A program made the translations under genes and the position numbers. A model generated the notes under the pieces. That model worked only from the letters and a program-made list of their open reading frames with translations. It did not search any database and had not been told where the DNA came from. From Yinghuangia seranimata (lineage in GTDB: Bacteria > Actinomycetota > Actinomycetes > Streptomycetales > Streptomycetaceae): a stretch of DNA of 64,000 nucleotides. Shown in pieces: positions 10,104 through 17,889 of the stretch; position 1 is the stretch's first letter; the number at the start of each line of letters is the position of its first letter. The DNA lies in NCBI RefSeq assembly GCF_029953285.1, contig NZ_JASAOI010000011.1:1-64000 (forward strand). Reading direction: 5' to 3'.

Positions 10104-10690
10104 GAGGTGACTCCTCCAGGAGTACGGAAACTGGTCGCTGAAGGGGCGGAGGAGGCCTCGGTCTCCGCCGGGTCGGCCAACAGCTCTGCGAGGGCCTGCC
10201 GGGCCCGGTGCAGCCGGGTCCGTACCGCGCCGGTGGAGCAGCCCAGTTCGCGGGCCACGGTCTCGGCGGGCAGGTCGTAGACGTGGAACAGGACGACGGT
10301 CCGCCGCTGGTCCTTGGGGAGGCGCTGGAGGGCCGCCACGAGGGCGACGTGGTCGGGTCCGAGTTCGGGTACCGCGTCGGAGCGTTCGGAGCGTCTGTGG
10401 GCCAGCAGGCGGTTTCTCGCCTTGCGCCACGAACTCACCGCCATGCGCTGCGCGACGACCCGGACCCACGCGGCGGGATCGCCGCCCGCGGTGACCCGGC
10501 CCCAGCGGATCCAGGCCCTGGCGTACGCCTCCTGGACCGCGTCCTCCGCGTCCGACAAGCTGCCGGTCAGCGCGTACACCGCGGCGACCATGCGGCGCGC
10601 CGTCGCGGCGTAGAACGCGTCGAACTCCGCCTTCGCGTCGTCCCCTCGGGGTATCCCCTCGGGACGCCCGTCTTCCTGCTGCTCCCTCAT
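10100..10690 (-). CDS. ECF RNA polymerase sigma factor (SigE-like family)
   Basis: This 196-residue alternative sigma factor has only regions 2 and 4. Region 2 is seen as FYAATARRMVAAVYALTG and DAEDAVQEAYARAW (about residues 25-70). Region 4 is LPKDQRRTVVLF and ETVARELGCSTGAVRTRLHRARQAL (about 125-175), a clear helix-turn-helix for the -35 element. The start is ATG 10690; a GTG at 10741 would add a 17-residue basic tail with no ribosome site. The coupled downstream gene encodes a membrane protein that may control it. Targets are unknown; the adjacent L,D-transpeptidases are reasonable candidates but lie on the other strand. Confidence 0.9.
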   Translation of the reverse strand: MREQQEDGRPEGIPRGDDAKAEFDAFYAATARRMVAAVYALTGSLSDAEDAVQEAYARAWIRWGRVTAGGDPAAWVRVVAQRMAVSSWRKARNRLLAHRRSERSDAVPELGPDHVALVAALQRLPKDQRRTVVLFHVYDLPAETVARELGCSTGAVRTRLHRARQALAELLADPAETEASSAPSATSFRTPGGVTS

Positions 10691-10786
10691 GCTGTGGCCT
10701 GTCCCCGATCGGTGATGTGTGCGTGTCGACGTCTTGTGCACGCCGGGCGGGGCGGCGGTGTTACCGGTCCACGCGGGAAAACGCGG

Positions 10787-10818
10787 AGGGCCCCGCCGGA
10801 CGAATCCGGCGGGGCCCT
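10787..10818 (-). terminator. terminator of the ctaE-qcrCAB operon
   Basis: A perfect 14-base inverted repeat (AGGGCCCCGCCGGA, loop CGAA, and complement) lies about 40 bases after the qcrB stop and before the sigma factor gene on the same strand. Confidence 0.87.
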
Positions 10819-10858
10819 GCGTTCGCTGATGTGGCGTCAGCTTGGGGTGCGGTTCAGG

Positions 10859-12496
10859 TCAGTGGTGACCGTGGCCGCTGGTGATCTCCTTGAACTCCTC
10901 GGCCGTCGGCTTCTCGATCTGCTCGGCGAAGTAGAACTTCGACAGGCGGACCCGGAGCTTCTGGCCCGGCTTGAGCTTGCGCGCGACGCCGTTCTCGTCG
11001 ACGGCGGGCGGCAGCTCGGCCGGCGCGGGCTGCTCGTGCGCGGTGAGGACGTGCAGCTTCTCGGCGTCCAGCGGCTCGTGGATCTCGATGAACTCGCCGT
11101 GCGGGAGCTTCTTGATGATGCCGGTCTCGCGACCGTGCAGCACCTTGTCGCGGTCGCGGCGCTGCAGCGCCATCGCGATCCGGCGGGCCACCACGAAGGC
11201 GAGCACCGGGGCGACGAAGAACAGCACGCGCATCGTCCACGTGATCGAGTTGATCGACAGGTGGAAGTGGGTCGCGATGATGTCGTTGCCACCGGCGATC
11301 CACAGCACCAGGTACATCGCGATCCACGCGGCGCCGAAGCCGGTGCGGACCGGGACGTTGCGCGGGCGGTCCAGGATGTGGTGCTCGCGCTTGTCACCGG
11401 TGACCCAGGCCTCGAGCCAGGGGTAGGCGGCGATGAACGTGAACATCACGCCCGGCACGACCAGCGACGGGATCAGGACGTTCCAGCTGATCGTGTGGCC
11501 CCACAGGTTGGTCTCCCAGTTCGGCATGATGCGCAGGGAGCCTTCGAGGAAGCCGATGTACCAGTCGGGTTGTGAACCCGCCGTGATCTGGTCCGGCGTG
11601 TAGGGGCCGTACGACCAGATCGGGTTGATCTGGACCAGGCCGCCCAGCAGCGCGGTGATGCCGAACACGATGAAGAAGAAGCCGCCCGCCTTCGCGGTGT
11701 AGACCGGCAGCAGCGGCAGGCCCACGACGTTCTTCTCGGTCTTGCCGGCGCCCGGCCACTGCGTGTGCTTCTGGTAGAAGACCAGCGCCAGGTGGACGGT
11801 CACCAGGGCGACCATGATCGCCGGGACCAGCAGCACGTGGATCGTGAACAGGCGCGGCACGATGTCGTGCCCCGGGAACTGCCCGCCGAACAGGAAGAAC
11901 TGCAGGTAGGTGCCGACCAGCGGGATCGCGAGGACGACGCCTTCCGCGATGCGCAGACCGGTGCCGGACAGCAGGTCGTCGGGCAGCGAGTAGCCGGTGA
12001 AGCCGTTGACCATCGCGAGCACGAGCAGGAGGAACCCGAACAGCCAGTTCATCTCGCGCGGCTTGCGGAACGCACCCGTGAAGAAGATGCGGAACATGTG
12101 GACGAACAGCGAGGAGACGAAGATCAGCGCCGCCCAGTGGTGGATCTGCCTTATCGCCAGACCACCGCGGATGTCGAAGCTGATGTCCAGCGTCGACGCG
12201 TACGCCTCGGACATGTGGATGCCCTGCAGCGGCACGTACGAGCCGGAGTAGACGACCTCTTCCATGCTCGGCTTGAAGAACAGCGTCAGCCAGACGCCGG
12301 TCAGCAGGATGATGATGAAGCTGTAGAGCGCAACTTCACCGAGCATGAACGACCAGTGGTCGGGGAAGACCTTGCGCAGGTTCTTCTTCGCGACGCCGTA
12401 GAAGCCCAGGCGCTCGTCGAAGTAGTCGGCGGTCTTGGTGGCGGCGTTGTCCGGGATCGGCCCGGTCGCCGCGGAGTCCGCGTGCGTCGATGCCAT
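10859..12496 (-). CDS. qcrB: cytochrome bc1 complex cytochrome b
   Basis: QcrB carries the two b haems and the quinol sites of the bcc complex, which feeds electrons straight to the aa3 oxidase in actinobacteria. The 545 residues comprise the eight-helix cytochrome b core followed by a long C-terminal cytoplasmic extension typical of the phylum (about 425-545). Haem-ligand histidines are in HHWAALIFVSSLFVHMFR and HVLLVPAIMVALVTVHL; the Qo-site signature appears as NPIWSYGPYTP (the PEWY equivalent is degenerate, as in other actinobacteria). The ATG overlaps the qcrA stop (TGATG). It is the last gene of the operon. Confidence 0.96.
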   Translation of the reverse strand: MASTHADSAATGPIPDNAATKTADYFDERLGFYGVAKKNLRKVFPDHWSFMLGEVALYSFIIILLTGVWLTLFFKPSMEEVVYSGSYVPLQGIHMSEAYASTLDISFDIRGGLAIRQIHHWAALIFVSSLFVHMFRIFFTGAFRKPREMNWLFGFLLLVLAMVNGFTGYSLPDDLLSGTGLRIAEGVVLAIPLVGTYLQFFLFGGQFPGHDIVPRLFTIHVLLVPAIMVALVTVHLALVFYQKHTQWPGAGKTEKNVVGLPLLPVYTAKAGGFFFIVFGITALLGGLVQINPIWSYGPYTPDQITAGSQPDWYIGFLEGSLRIMPNWETNLWGHTISWNVLIPSLVVPGVMFTFIAAYPWLEAWVTGDKREHHILDRPRNVPVRTGFGAAWIAMYLVLWIAGGNDIIATHFHLSINSITWTMRVLFFVAPVLAFVVARRIAMALQRRDRDKVLHGRETGIIKKLPHGEFIEIHEPLDAEKLHVLTAHEQPAPAELPPAVDENGVARKLKPGQKLRVRLSKFYFAEQIEKPTAEEFKEITSGHGHH

Positions 12497-13554
12497 CAGC
12501 CACGCTCCCAGAAGCTCGGTCCGACCGGCTCGGCGAAGTCGCCGATGGCCTCGAGGAAGCCGGTCTTCTCGTTCACCGTGATCTTCAGCTGCGGCAGCGA
12601 GCGCGCCGCCGGGCCGAACACCACGGCACCGTCATCGGCCAGGTCGAAGGTCGACTGGTGGCACGGGCACAGCAGGTGGTGCGTCTGCTGCTCGTACAGG
12701 CCGATCGGGCAGCCCACGTGGGTGCAGATCTTCGAGTACGCCACGACACCGTTGTACGACCACTCGAGCTGCTTCTTGGACTTGATCTCGTCCGGCTCGA
12801 GGCGGATGAGGAGGATCGCCGCCTTGCCGATCTCCTCGAGGTAGTCGTGGTTGTCGACGTTCAGGCCCTCGGGCTTGGCCATCACGAGCGAACCCTTGAC
12901 GATGTGCTCGGGGCGCAGCGGCTTGTTCGTGTTCTCGTTGATGATGAGCGTGCGGCCGTTCTTGCCGTTCTTGCCCCACCACGTGTGGCGCAGCGCGACG
13001 CTCGGCAGCGGGCCGAGGTCACGCAGCAGCACCACGCCGGACAGCGGGACCAGCGCCATCGCGCCGATCATCGTGCGGCGGATCATCGAGCGGCGGCCGA
13101 AGCCGGACTCGGCGGCACCGCGCTGGAACTCGCGGATCGCGCCCTCGCGGTCCGCGGGGTCCGACTTGAACTCGTGCCGCTCCTGGACGATCTCCTCGTC
13201 CGTCATCAGCGTGCGGGCCCAGTGGATCGCGCCCGCACCGATGCAGAACAGCGCGACACCGAGGGTGCAGCCCAACGCCAGGTTGAGCGCGCCGATCTTC
13301 CCGAAGAAGAAGATGTCGATGATCTTGTACTTGTCGATGCTCACGTACGACGCGATGAAGCCGATCGTCGCGAGCATCGAGATCACGAACAGCAGGGACA
13401 CCTGACGTTCGGCGCGCCGGGCGGCCTTCTCGTCGATGTCGGTGACGCGCGGCTCGTGGGCCGGCAGTCCGGGGTCGGCGAACGGGTCGAGAGCCCCGGC
13501 CGGAGAGTGCGGCTCCGGCAGCTTCTCTTCTGACATGTCCTGGTGGCTACTCAC
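12496..13554 (-). CDS. qcrA: Rieske iron-sulfur subunit of the bc1 complex
   Basis: This 352-residue subunit moves electrons from quinol to the cytochrome c subunit. It has three membrane helices (about 60-125 and 175-195), the actinobacterial arrangement, before the Rieske domain. The 2Fe-2S ligands are visible in CTHVGC and CPCHQS. The start is the GTG at 13554, which overlaps the qcrC stop as GTGA and has AGGA 6 bases upstream; an internal ATG (MSEEKLPEPH) 6 codons later is the alternative. It sits between qcrC and qcrB in the usual order. Confidence 0.95.
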   Translation of the reverse strand: MSSHQDMSEEKLPEPHSPAGALDPFADPGLPAHEPRVTDIDEKAARRAERQVSLLFVISMLATIGFIASYVSIDKYKIIDIFFFGKIGALNLALGCTLGVALFCIGAGAIHWARTLMTDEEIVQERHEFKSDPADREGAIREFQRGAAESGFGRRSMIRRTMIGAMALVPLSGVVLLRDLGPLPSVALRHTWWGKNGKNGRTLIINENTNKPLRPEHIVKGSLVMAKPEGLNVDNHDYLEEIGKAAILLIRLEPDEIKSKKQLEWSYNGVVAYSKICTHVGCPIGLYEQQTHHLLCPCHQSTFDLADDGAVVFGPAARSLPQLKITVNEKTGFLEAIGDFAEPVGPSFWERG

Positions 13555-14354
13555 TTGGTCCTGGCCTTGGGGGTACGGGCGGCGATCCAGATGGTGACAG
13601 CGATCACCAGGCCCAGCCCGATGGTCCACACGAAGAGGCCCTCGGACACCGGGCCGAGGCGGCCCAGACCGAGACCGCCCGGGTTCGGCTCGTCCTTCGT
13701 CACACCGGTGATGTAGGTGACGATGTTCTTCTTCTGCTCGGGCGGCATGATCGCGTCCGGGAACGACGGCATGTTCTGCGGGCCGGTCAGCATGGCCTCG
13801 TAGATGTGCTTCGGGTCGACGTCCTTCAGCGGCGGGGCGAACTTGCCCTCGGGCAGCGCGCCGCCCTCACCGGAGAAGTTGTGGCACTGCGAGCAGTTCG
13901 TCCGGAAGAGCTCGCCGCCTTCCTGGATGTTCCCGTTGAGCGCGTACTCGTCCCGGTTCGGCACGGACGGGCCGGCCCCGAGGGACGCGACGAACGCCGC
14001 GATCTGGTCGGCCTGCGCCTGCGTGTAGGCGGTGGGCTTGCGGGGCGCCTGCGGGCCCTGCTGCTGCATCGGCATACGGCCGGTCATGACCTGGAAGTCG
14101 ACCGCTGCGGCACCGACGCCGATCAGCGACGGGCCGTCGCTCGTGCCCTGGCCGGCCTGGCCGTGGCAGGAGGAACAGCCGCTCAGGAACAGCTTCTTGC
14201 CCTCTTCGACGGCAAGGGAGGACGGCGCGTCTTCGGCCTGGGCCGACTTGGCGGGCGCAAACGCGGCGTACAGCCCCCCGGTCGCCGCGAGCGCGAAGAG
14301 TAGGACGACGATCGCCGCCAGGGGGTGGCGCCGTCGTGCGGAGAGCTTCTTCAC
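13551..14354 (-). CDS. qcrC: di-haem cytochrome c subunit of the bc1 complex
   Basis: QcrC replaces both cytochrome c1 and the soluble cytochrome c in actinobacteria. The 267-residue protein has an N-terminal membrane anchor/signal (PLAAIVVLLFALAATGG), two cytochrome c domains with haem motifs CSSCH and CSQCH, and a C-terminal membrane helix near residues 235-258. Axial methionines are likely in GRMPMQ and NMPSFP. The start is GTG 14354, with GAGG 6 bases upstream, giving MKKLSARRRHPL as in Streptomyces; a TTG one codon earlier is less likely. It overlaps qcrA by 4 bases. Confidence 0.95.
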   Translation of the reverse strand: MKKLSARRRHPLAAIVVLLFALAATGGLYAAFAPAKSAQAEDAPSSLAVEEGKKLFLSGCSSCHGQAGQGTSDGPSLIGVGAAAVDFQVMTGRMPMQQQGPQAPRKPTAYTQAQADQIAAFVASLGAGPSVPNRDEYALNGNIQEGGELFRTNCSQCHNFSGEGGALPEGKFAPPLKDVDPKHIYEAMLTGPQNMPSFPDAIMPPEQKKNIVTYITGVTKDEPNPGGLGLGRLGPVSEGLFVWTIGLGLVIAVTIWIAARTPKARTK

Positions 14355-14405
14355 CAAAAACCTCGGTTGGTTTCGTCGTTCTTGTCGAGTGGGACCGGCT
14401 AGGCG

Positions 14406-15026
14406 CTACTTGATGAGGTAGATCGTGGCGAAAAGCCCGATCCACACCACGTCGACGAAGTGCCAGTAGTACGAGACGACGATCGCGCTCGTGGCCTGCT
14501 CGTGGGTGAAGCGCTTGGCCGCGTAGGTCCGCCCGAGCACGAACAGGAAGGCGATGAGCCCGCCCGTCACGTGCATGCCGTGGAAGCCGGTGGTCATGTA
14601 GAAGACCGAGCCGTAGGCCCGCGACGAGAGCGTCAGGCCTTCCTTGACCAGCTCGGTGTACTCGTACACCTGACCACCGATGAAGATCGCGCCCATGATG
14701 AACGTGATCACGAACCACATGCGCAGCTTCTTGACGTCGCCGCGTTCGGCCGCGAAGACGCCCAGCTGGCAGGTCGCGGAGGAGAGCACCAGCACTGTGG
14801 TGTTCACCGAGGAGAACGGGACGTTCAAGAGCTCGGTGCTCTGATCCCATACCTCGGGTCCTTGGACCGATCGGATCGTGAAGTACATCGCGAAGAGGGC
14901 CGCGAAGAACATCAGCTCCGACGCCAACCAGACGATCGTGCCGATGCTGACCAAGTTGGGACGGTCGACCGCCCCATGGGGTGCATGCCCGGTTTCTACT
15001 GCAGTTGCTGTCGCCACGGCCGCCAT
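14406..15026 (-). CDS. ctaE: cytochrome c oxidase subunit III
   Basis: This is subunit III of the aa3 oxidase: 206 residues with five membrane helices, the short form common in actinobacteria. Family sequence is plain in [28 protein letters not shown] and [10 protein letters not shown]. The start is the ATG at 15026 ([15 protein letters not shown]), matching Streptomyces CtaE; the ribosome site there is weak, and an ATG at 15065 is the alternative. It is the first gene of ctaE-qcrC-qcrA-qcrB, with 51 bases to qcrC. Oxidase subunits I, II and IV are made from the separate ctaCDF operon about 9 kb away, so both operons are needed for one supercomplex. Confidence 0.95.
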   Translation of the reverse strand: MAAVATATAVETGHAPHGAVDRPNLVSIGTIVWLASELMFFAALFAMYFTIRSVQGPEVWDQSTELLNVPFSSVNTTVLVLSSATCQLGVFAAERGDVKKLRMWFVITFIMGAIFIGGQVYEYTELVKEGLTLSSRAYGSVFYMTTGFHGMHVTGGLIAFLFVLGRTYAAKRFTHEQATSAIVVSYYWHFVDVVWIGLFATIYLIK

Positions 15027-15374
15027 TATTGCGGTCGCCGGATCGGGCCGCGCTTCGGGGGGCATCCTTCGGTGAACGTGTCTAAGCCCGGGTGGTGTTC
15101 CCGACTCCCCGGATTCGGCCGAACGAGGTTGGCAAGGCCTTGCGCGGTCCGCCGCTCTGACGGCGTTTCAGGTGAAGACGCACAGGTCCAAGGGGGTACA
15201 GGGGGAATTCCCCGACCGGATCAGGAGCCTTCCCCGAGTGCCGCCGCGGAATTGTCCGTGGCTTTAGCGGCGGTACGCGCTACGCGTTCGAGTGAATCTC
15301 CCGGGGCACCCGGCCCGCTTCGCCCGAACGAGGGACGGTACGGCGCCGCGGCGGCGGCCCGGTACCGTCGCGGC
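15027..15374. promoter_or_regulatory. divergent control region of the ctaE-qcrCAB operon
   Basis: This is a 348-base gap with no supported gene. It must hold the promoter of ctaE-qcrCAB on the minus strand and that of the small gene at 15375. A perfect 12-base palindrome GGGGAATTCCCC lies at 15202-15213, and CCGCCG/CGGCGG arms flank an AT-richer core at 15241-15273. Neither matches an operator I can name; I looked for a Rex-type TTGTGAA...TTCACAA site and did not find one. Confidence 0.4.
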
Positions 15375-15782
15375 ATGGTCATGTCGGGCATCAGCCGCCT
15401 GTTCCGCCGCGCCCGTCCCGAGCCCGAGGCGCCGCTCGTCGACGACGGCTCGCTCGTCGTGCTCGGCGAGAGCTTCGACCCGGCGCGCGCCGACTCGGCG
15501 GTGCTCGCCGAGCTCGCGGCGGCCGGCCGGCCGGTCGAGGGGCGCCGGCTGATCCTGCGTCATGTCCTGCGGCTTCCGGACGCGGCGGCCGCCGACGAGG
15601 CCGCCCGGCTGCTCGCGCCCGACGGCTGGACGGTCGCGGCCGGACCGGACGGCGTCACGCACGCCGACCGCGTACAAGAGGTCACCGCGCTCGAACTGGC
15701 CCGCGAACGGACCCGCATGGCCGGGCTCGCGCAGCGGCTCGGCGGCGACGCCGAGGGCTGGCGGCTGCTCGGGCGCCCCTGA
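15375..15782 (+). CDS. small hypothetical protein, RraB-like at best
   Basis: The 135-residue product (or 133 from the second ATG at 15381) has no signal or membrane helix. After a basic N-terminus (ISRLFRRARPEPE), the core around LILRHVLRLPDAAAADEAARLLAPDGWTV is reminiscent of the RraB fold of ribonuclease regulators, in which a strand is followed by an 'ADEAARLL' helix and a 'GWTV' strand. The similarity is weak. The gene stands alone, divergent from ctaE. The C-terminal helix is rich in Arg and Leu. The function is not known. Confidence 0.65.
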   Translation: MVMSGISRLFRRARPEPEAPLVDDGSLVVLGESFDPARADSAVLAELAAAGRPVEGRRLILRHVLRLPDAAAADEAARLLAPDGWTVAAGPDGVTHADRVQEVTALELARERTRMAGLAQRLGGDAEGWRLLGRP

Positions 15783-15971
15783 ACCCTCTGCGGCGGGCGT
15801 CCCCCGCTGTCCGCGCGCGTTCCGGGCCGCCGTTCCACCCCGGTTCACCCCGCCGGTGTGATCGTCTGGTATGTCGGACCCCCGCCAAGAGGGGTAGCAT
15901 CCGCGATGTTGTTACGCGGATCACAAGCGGGCTCCGCGACCGGCGGCCCGGACGACCTTGGACAGGTGGCA

Positions 15972-16394
15972 ATGGCGCACAGCGGCGACACCATGACCGT
16001 CCTCGTGTACAGCGATGACCGCAACACCCGTCAGAAGGTCACGCTGGCGCTCGGGCGGCGGCCCGCCGCGGACCTGCCGCGCATCGAGTACATCGAGTGC
16101 GCGACCGAGCCCGCGGTCGTCGACCGCCTGGACCGCCAGAGCGCCCGGATCGACCTGGTGATCCTGGACGGCGAGGCGACCCCGGCCGGCGGCATGGGCG
16201 TGTGCCGGCAGCTCAAGGACGAGATCTACGAGTGCCCGCCGGTGCTGGTGCTCGTCGGCCGGCCGCAGGACGCGTGGCTCGCCACGTGGTGCCGCGCCGA
16301 CGCGGTGGTCTCCCACCCGCTCGACCCGGTCGCCCTCGCCGCCTCCGCGGCGGGGCTGCTGCGGCGCCGCGCGGCCCACGCGCCGGTGGCCTGA
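15972..16394 (+). CDS. response-regulator receiver-like protein
   Basis: This 140-residue stand-alone receiver-like domain is found in Streptomyces next to trpD. It opens TVLVYSDDRNTRQKV (acidic pocket replaced by SDD), and the phosphoacceptor position is in VILDGEATPAGGMG, where the usual DxxMPxxDG is altered. The final part, QDAWLATWCRADAVVSHPLDP, corresponds to the K/T switch region, but the conserved lysine is not obvious. It may therefore be a non-canonical receiver that is not phosphorylated. No output domain or partner kinase is adjacent. The start is ATG 15972 behind AGGTGG; an ATG at 15993 is possible. Confidence 0.75.
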   Translation: MAHSGDTMTVLVYSDDRNTRQKVTLALGRRPAADLPRIEYIECATEPAVVDRLDRQSARIDLVILDGEATPAGGMGVCRQLKDEIYECPPVLVLVGRPQDAWLATWCRADAVVSHPLDPVALAASAAGLLRRRAAHAPVA

Positions 16395-16536
16395 CGTTCC
16401 TCTTTGTTGCTGTCCGCCGTCGGGGTGGCGGCTCGGTTTCCCGGGCTGCCCATCCCTCGGACGGACGGGAATCCGTTTGCTCGCCGCGGCTACGCTGAGT
16501 CCGACCTGATCGGACACGTCACGCGGGAGCGGACCT

Positions 16537-17616
16537 ATGAGTGCCTCGGCCTCGGCAGCGGTGGACAGCACCAACCCCGGGCAGGGCCGGTCCTGGCCCG
16601 ACGTCCTGACGGCACTGATGCGCGGGGATGACCTCGACGCGTCCACCACCGCGTGGGCGATGGACCGCATCATGACCGGTGAGGCCACTCCGGTGCAGAT
16701 CGCCGCCTTCGTGGTCGCGCTGCGCGCCAAGGGCGAGACGGTCGAAGAGGTCACCGGTCTGGTCGACGCCATGTACTCGCACGCGGTCACCATCGAGGTG
16801 CCCGGGCCGATCGTCGACATCGTCGGCACCGGTGGCGACCGGGCCCGCACCGTCAACATCTCCACGATGTCCGCGATGGTGGTGGCCGGTACCGGCGCCA
16901 CCGTGGTCAAGCACGGCAACCGCGCGGCGTCGTCCGCGAGCGGTGCGGCCGACGTCCTGGAGGCGCTCGGCGTCTCGCTGGACCTGACGCCCGAACAGGT
17001 GGTGCGCACCGCGGTCGAGGCCGGGGTGACGCTGTGCTTCGCGCAGCGCTTCCACCCCGCGCTGCGGCACGCCGCGCAGGCCCGCCGCGAGCTGGGCGTG
17101 CAGACCACGTTCAACATCCTCGGCCCACTCACCAACCCGGCGCGCGCGCCGCACACCGCGATCGGCGTCGCGGACGCGCGGATGGCGCCGCTGATGGCCG
17201 GCGTGCTGGCCCGGCGCGGCACGTCCGCGCTGGTCTTCCGCGGCGACGACGGGCTCGACGAGCTGACCATCACCACCACTTCGAAGGTGTGGGTGGTGCG
17301 CGACGGCGAGGTCCGCGAAGACCGCGTCGACCCGCGGGACTTCGGCATCGAGCAGCAGCCGATCGAAGCGCTGCGCGGCGGCGACGCGGCGTACAACGCC
17401 GAGGTCGCGCGGCGGCTGCTGGCCGGCGAGCGCGGCGCGGTGCGCGACGCCGTCCTGCTGAACTCGGCGGCCGCGCTGGTGGCGCTGGGCCCCGGCGAGG
17501 GCCCGCTGGCGGACCAGCTCGCGGCCGGCATCGCGCGGGCGGCGGACGCGATCGACTCCGGCAAGGCGCAGGCGGTGCTGGAGCGCTGGGTCGAGACCAC
17601 GCGCTCGTTCGGCTGA
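16537..17616 (+). CDS. trpD: anthranilate phosphoribosyltransferase
   Basis: TrpD attaches phosphoribose from PRPP to anthranilate, the second committed step to tryptophan. The 359 residues show the PRPP/metal loop [16 protein letters not shown], the anthranilate/PRPP motif [21 protein letters not shown], and [11 protein letters not shown] ribosome site (GGGAGCGG) precedes the ATG. No other trp gene is adjacent, although the fused anthranilate synthase TrpEG lies 32 kb away in this window. The gene is followed by a long palindrome (17616-17710) and then a SAM-IV riboswitch. The same position beside ctaE-qcrCAB is found in mycobacteria. Confidence 0.96.
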   Translation: MSASASAAVDSTNPGQGRSWPDVLTALMRGDDLDASTTAWAMDRIMTGEATPVQIAAFVVALRAKGETVEEVTGLVDAMYSHAVTIEVPGPIVDIVGTGGDRARTVNISTMSAMVVAGTGATVVKHGNRAASSASGAADVLEALGVSLDLTPEQVVRTAVEAGVTLCFAQRFHPALRHAAQARRELGVQTTFNILGPLTNPARAPHTAIGVADARMAPLMAGVLARRGTSALVFRGDDGLDELTITTTSKVWVVRDGEVREDRVDPRDFGIEQQPIEALRGGDAAYNAEVARRLLAGERGAVRDAVLLNSAAALVALGPGEGPLADQLAAGIARAADAIDSGKAQAVLERWVETTRSFG

Positions 17617-17710
17617 CCGCACGCGGCCGCGCGTCTCGGCAGAGGGGACGTCGGCGTCTCGTTTCCTGAGACGCCGAATATCCGTGTTGAGAGACGCGCG
17701 GCCGTGCGGT
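17616..17710 (+). terminator. nested palindrome after trpD
   Basis: Outer arms of about 20-22 bases (17616-17637 with 17691-17710, built on GCGGCCGCGCGTCTC and its complement) enclose an inner 10-base hairpin (TCGGCGTCTC at 17651-17660 with GAGACGCCGA at 17668-17677). An AATAATT stretch follows. The outer arm begins at the last base of the trpD stop. It is the likely trpD terminator, but it is larger and more elaborate than the others in this window. Confidence 0.7.
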
Positions 17711-17721
17711 AATAATTCCTT

Positions 17722-17850
17722 CCAGGTCACGAGTGACAGCGTTCAGGCCCCGGCTTGCTGTCCGGCAACCCTCCTCCGCGGTGGGGTGCCCCGGGTGATG
17801 ACCAGGCCGGACCCAACAGGTGCTCCGGCAAGCGCGGACCTCACCTTCGC
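17722..17850 (+). ncRNA. SAM-IV riboswitch
   Basis: This is an S-adenosylmethionine-sensing aptamer of the actinobacterial SAM-IV class. P1 is formed by GGTCA (17725-17729) with TGACC (17799-17803). The core carries the class-typical segments GTGACAGCGTTCA, CGGCTTGCTG, GGCAACCCTCC, GCGGTGGGGTGCC and CCGGGTGATGACC. A 6-base hairpin GCCGGA/TCCGGC (17806-17811 with 17824-17829) follows, as expected for the extra 3' helix of this class. The gene start (TTG 17890) lies 40 bases downstream, so control of translation initiation is likely. Recognition rests on remembered consensus, not a covariance search. Confidence 0.86.
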
Positions 17851-17889
17851 CACGGCATCCGGGGTCCCTGTCCCTGGAGGACCGTCGCC

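Noticed and set aside
13806-14303. Plus-strand open frames opposite qcrC
   Set aside because: Shadows of the di-haem cytochrome gene, with no family resemblance.
15027-15374. Rex or other redox-regulator operator before ctaE
   Set aside because: No TTGTGAA-N4-TTCACAA-like sequence was found; the only clear palindrome is GGGGAATTCCCC, which I cannot assign.
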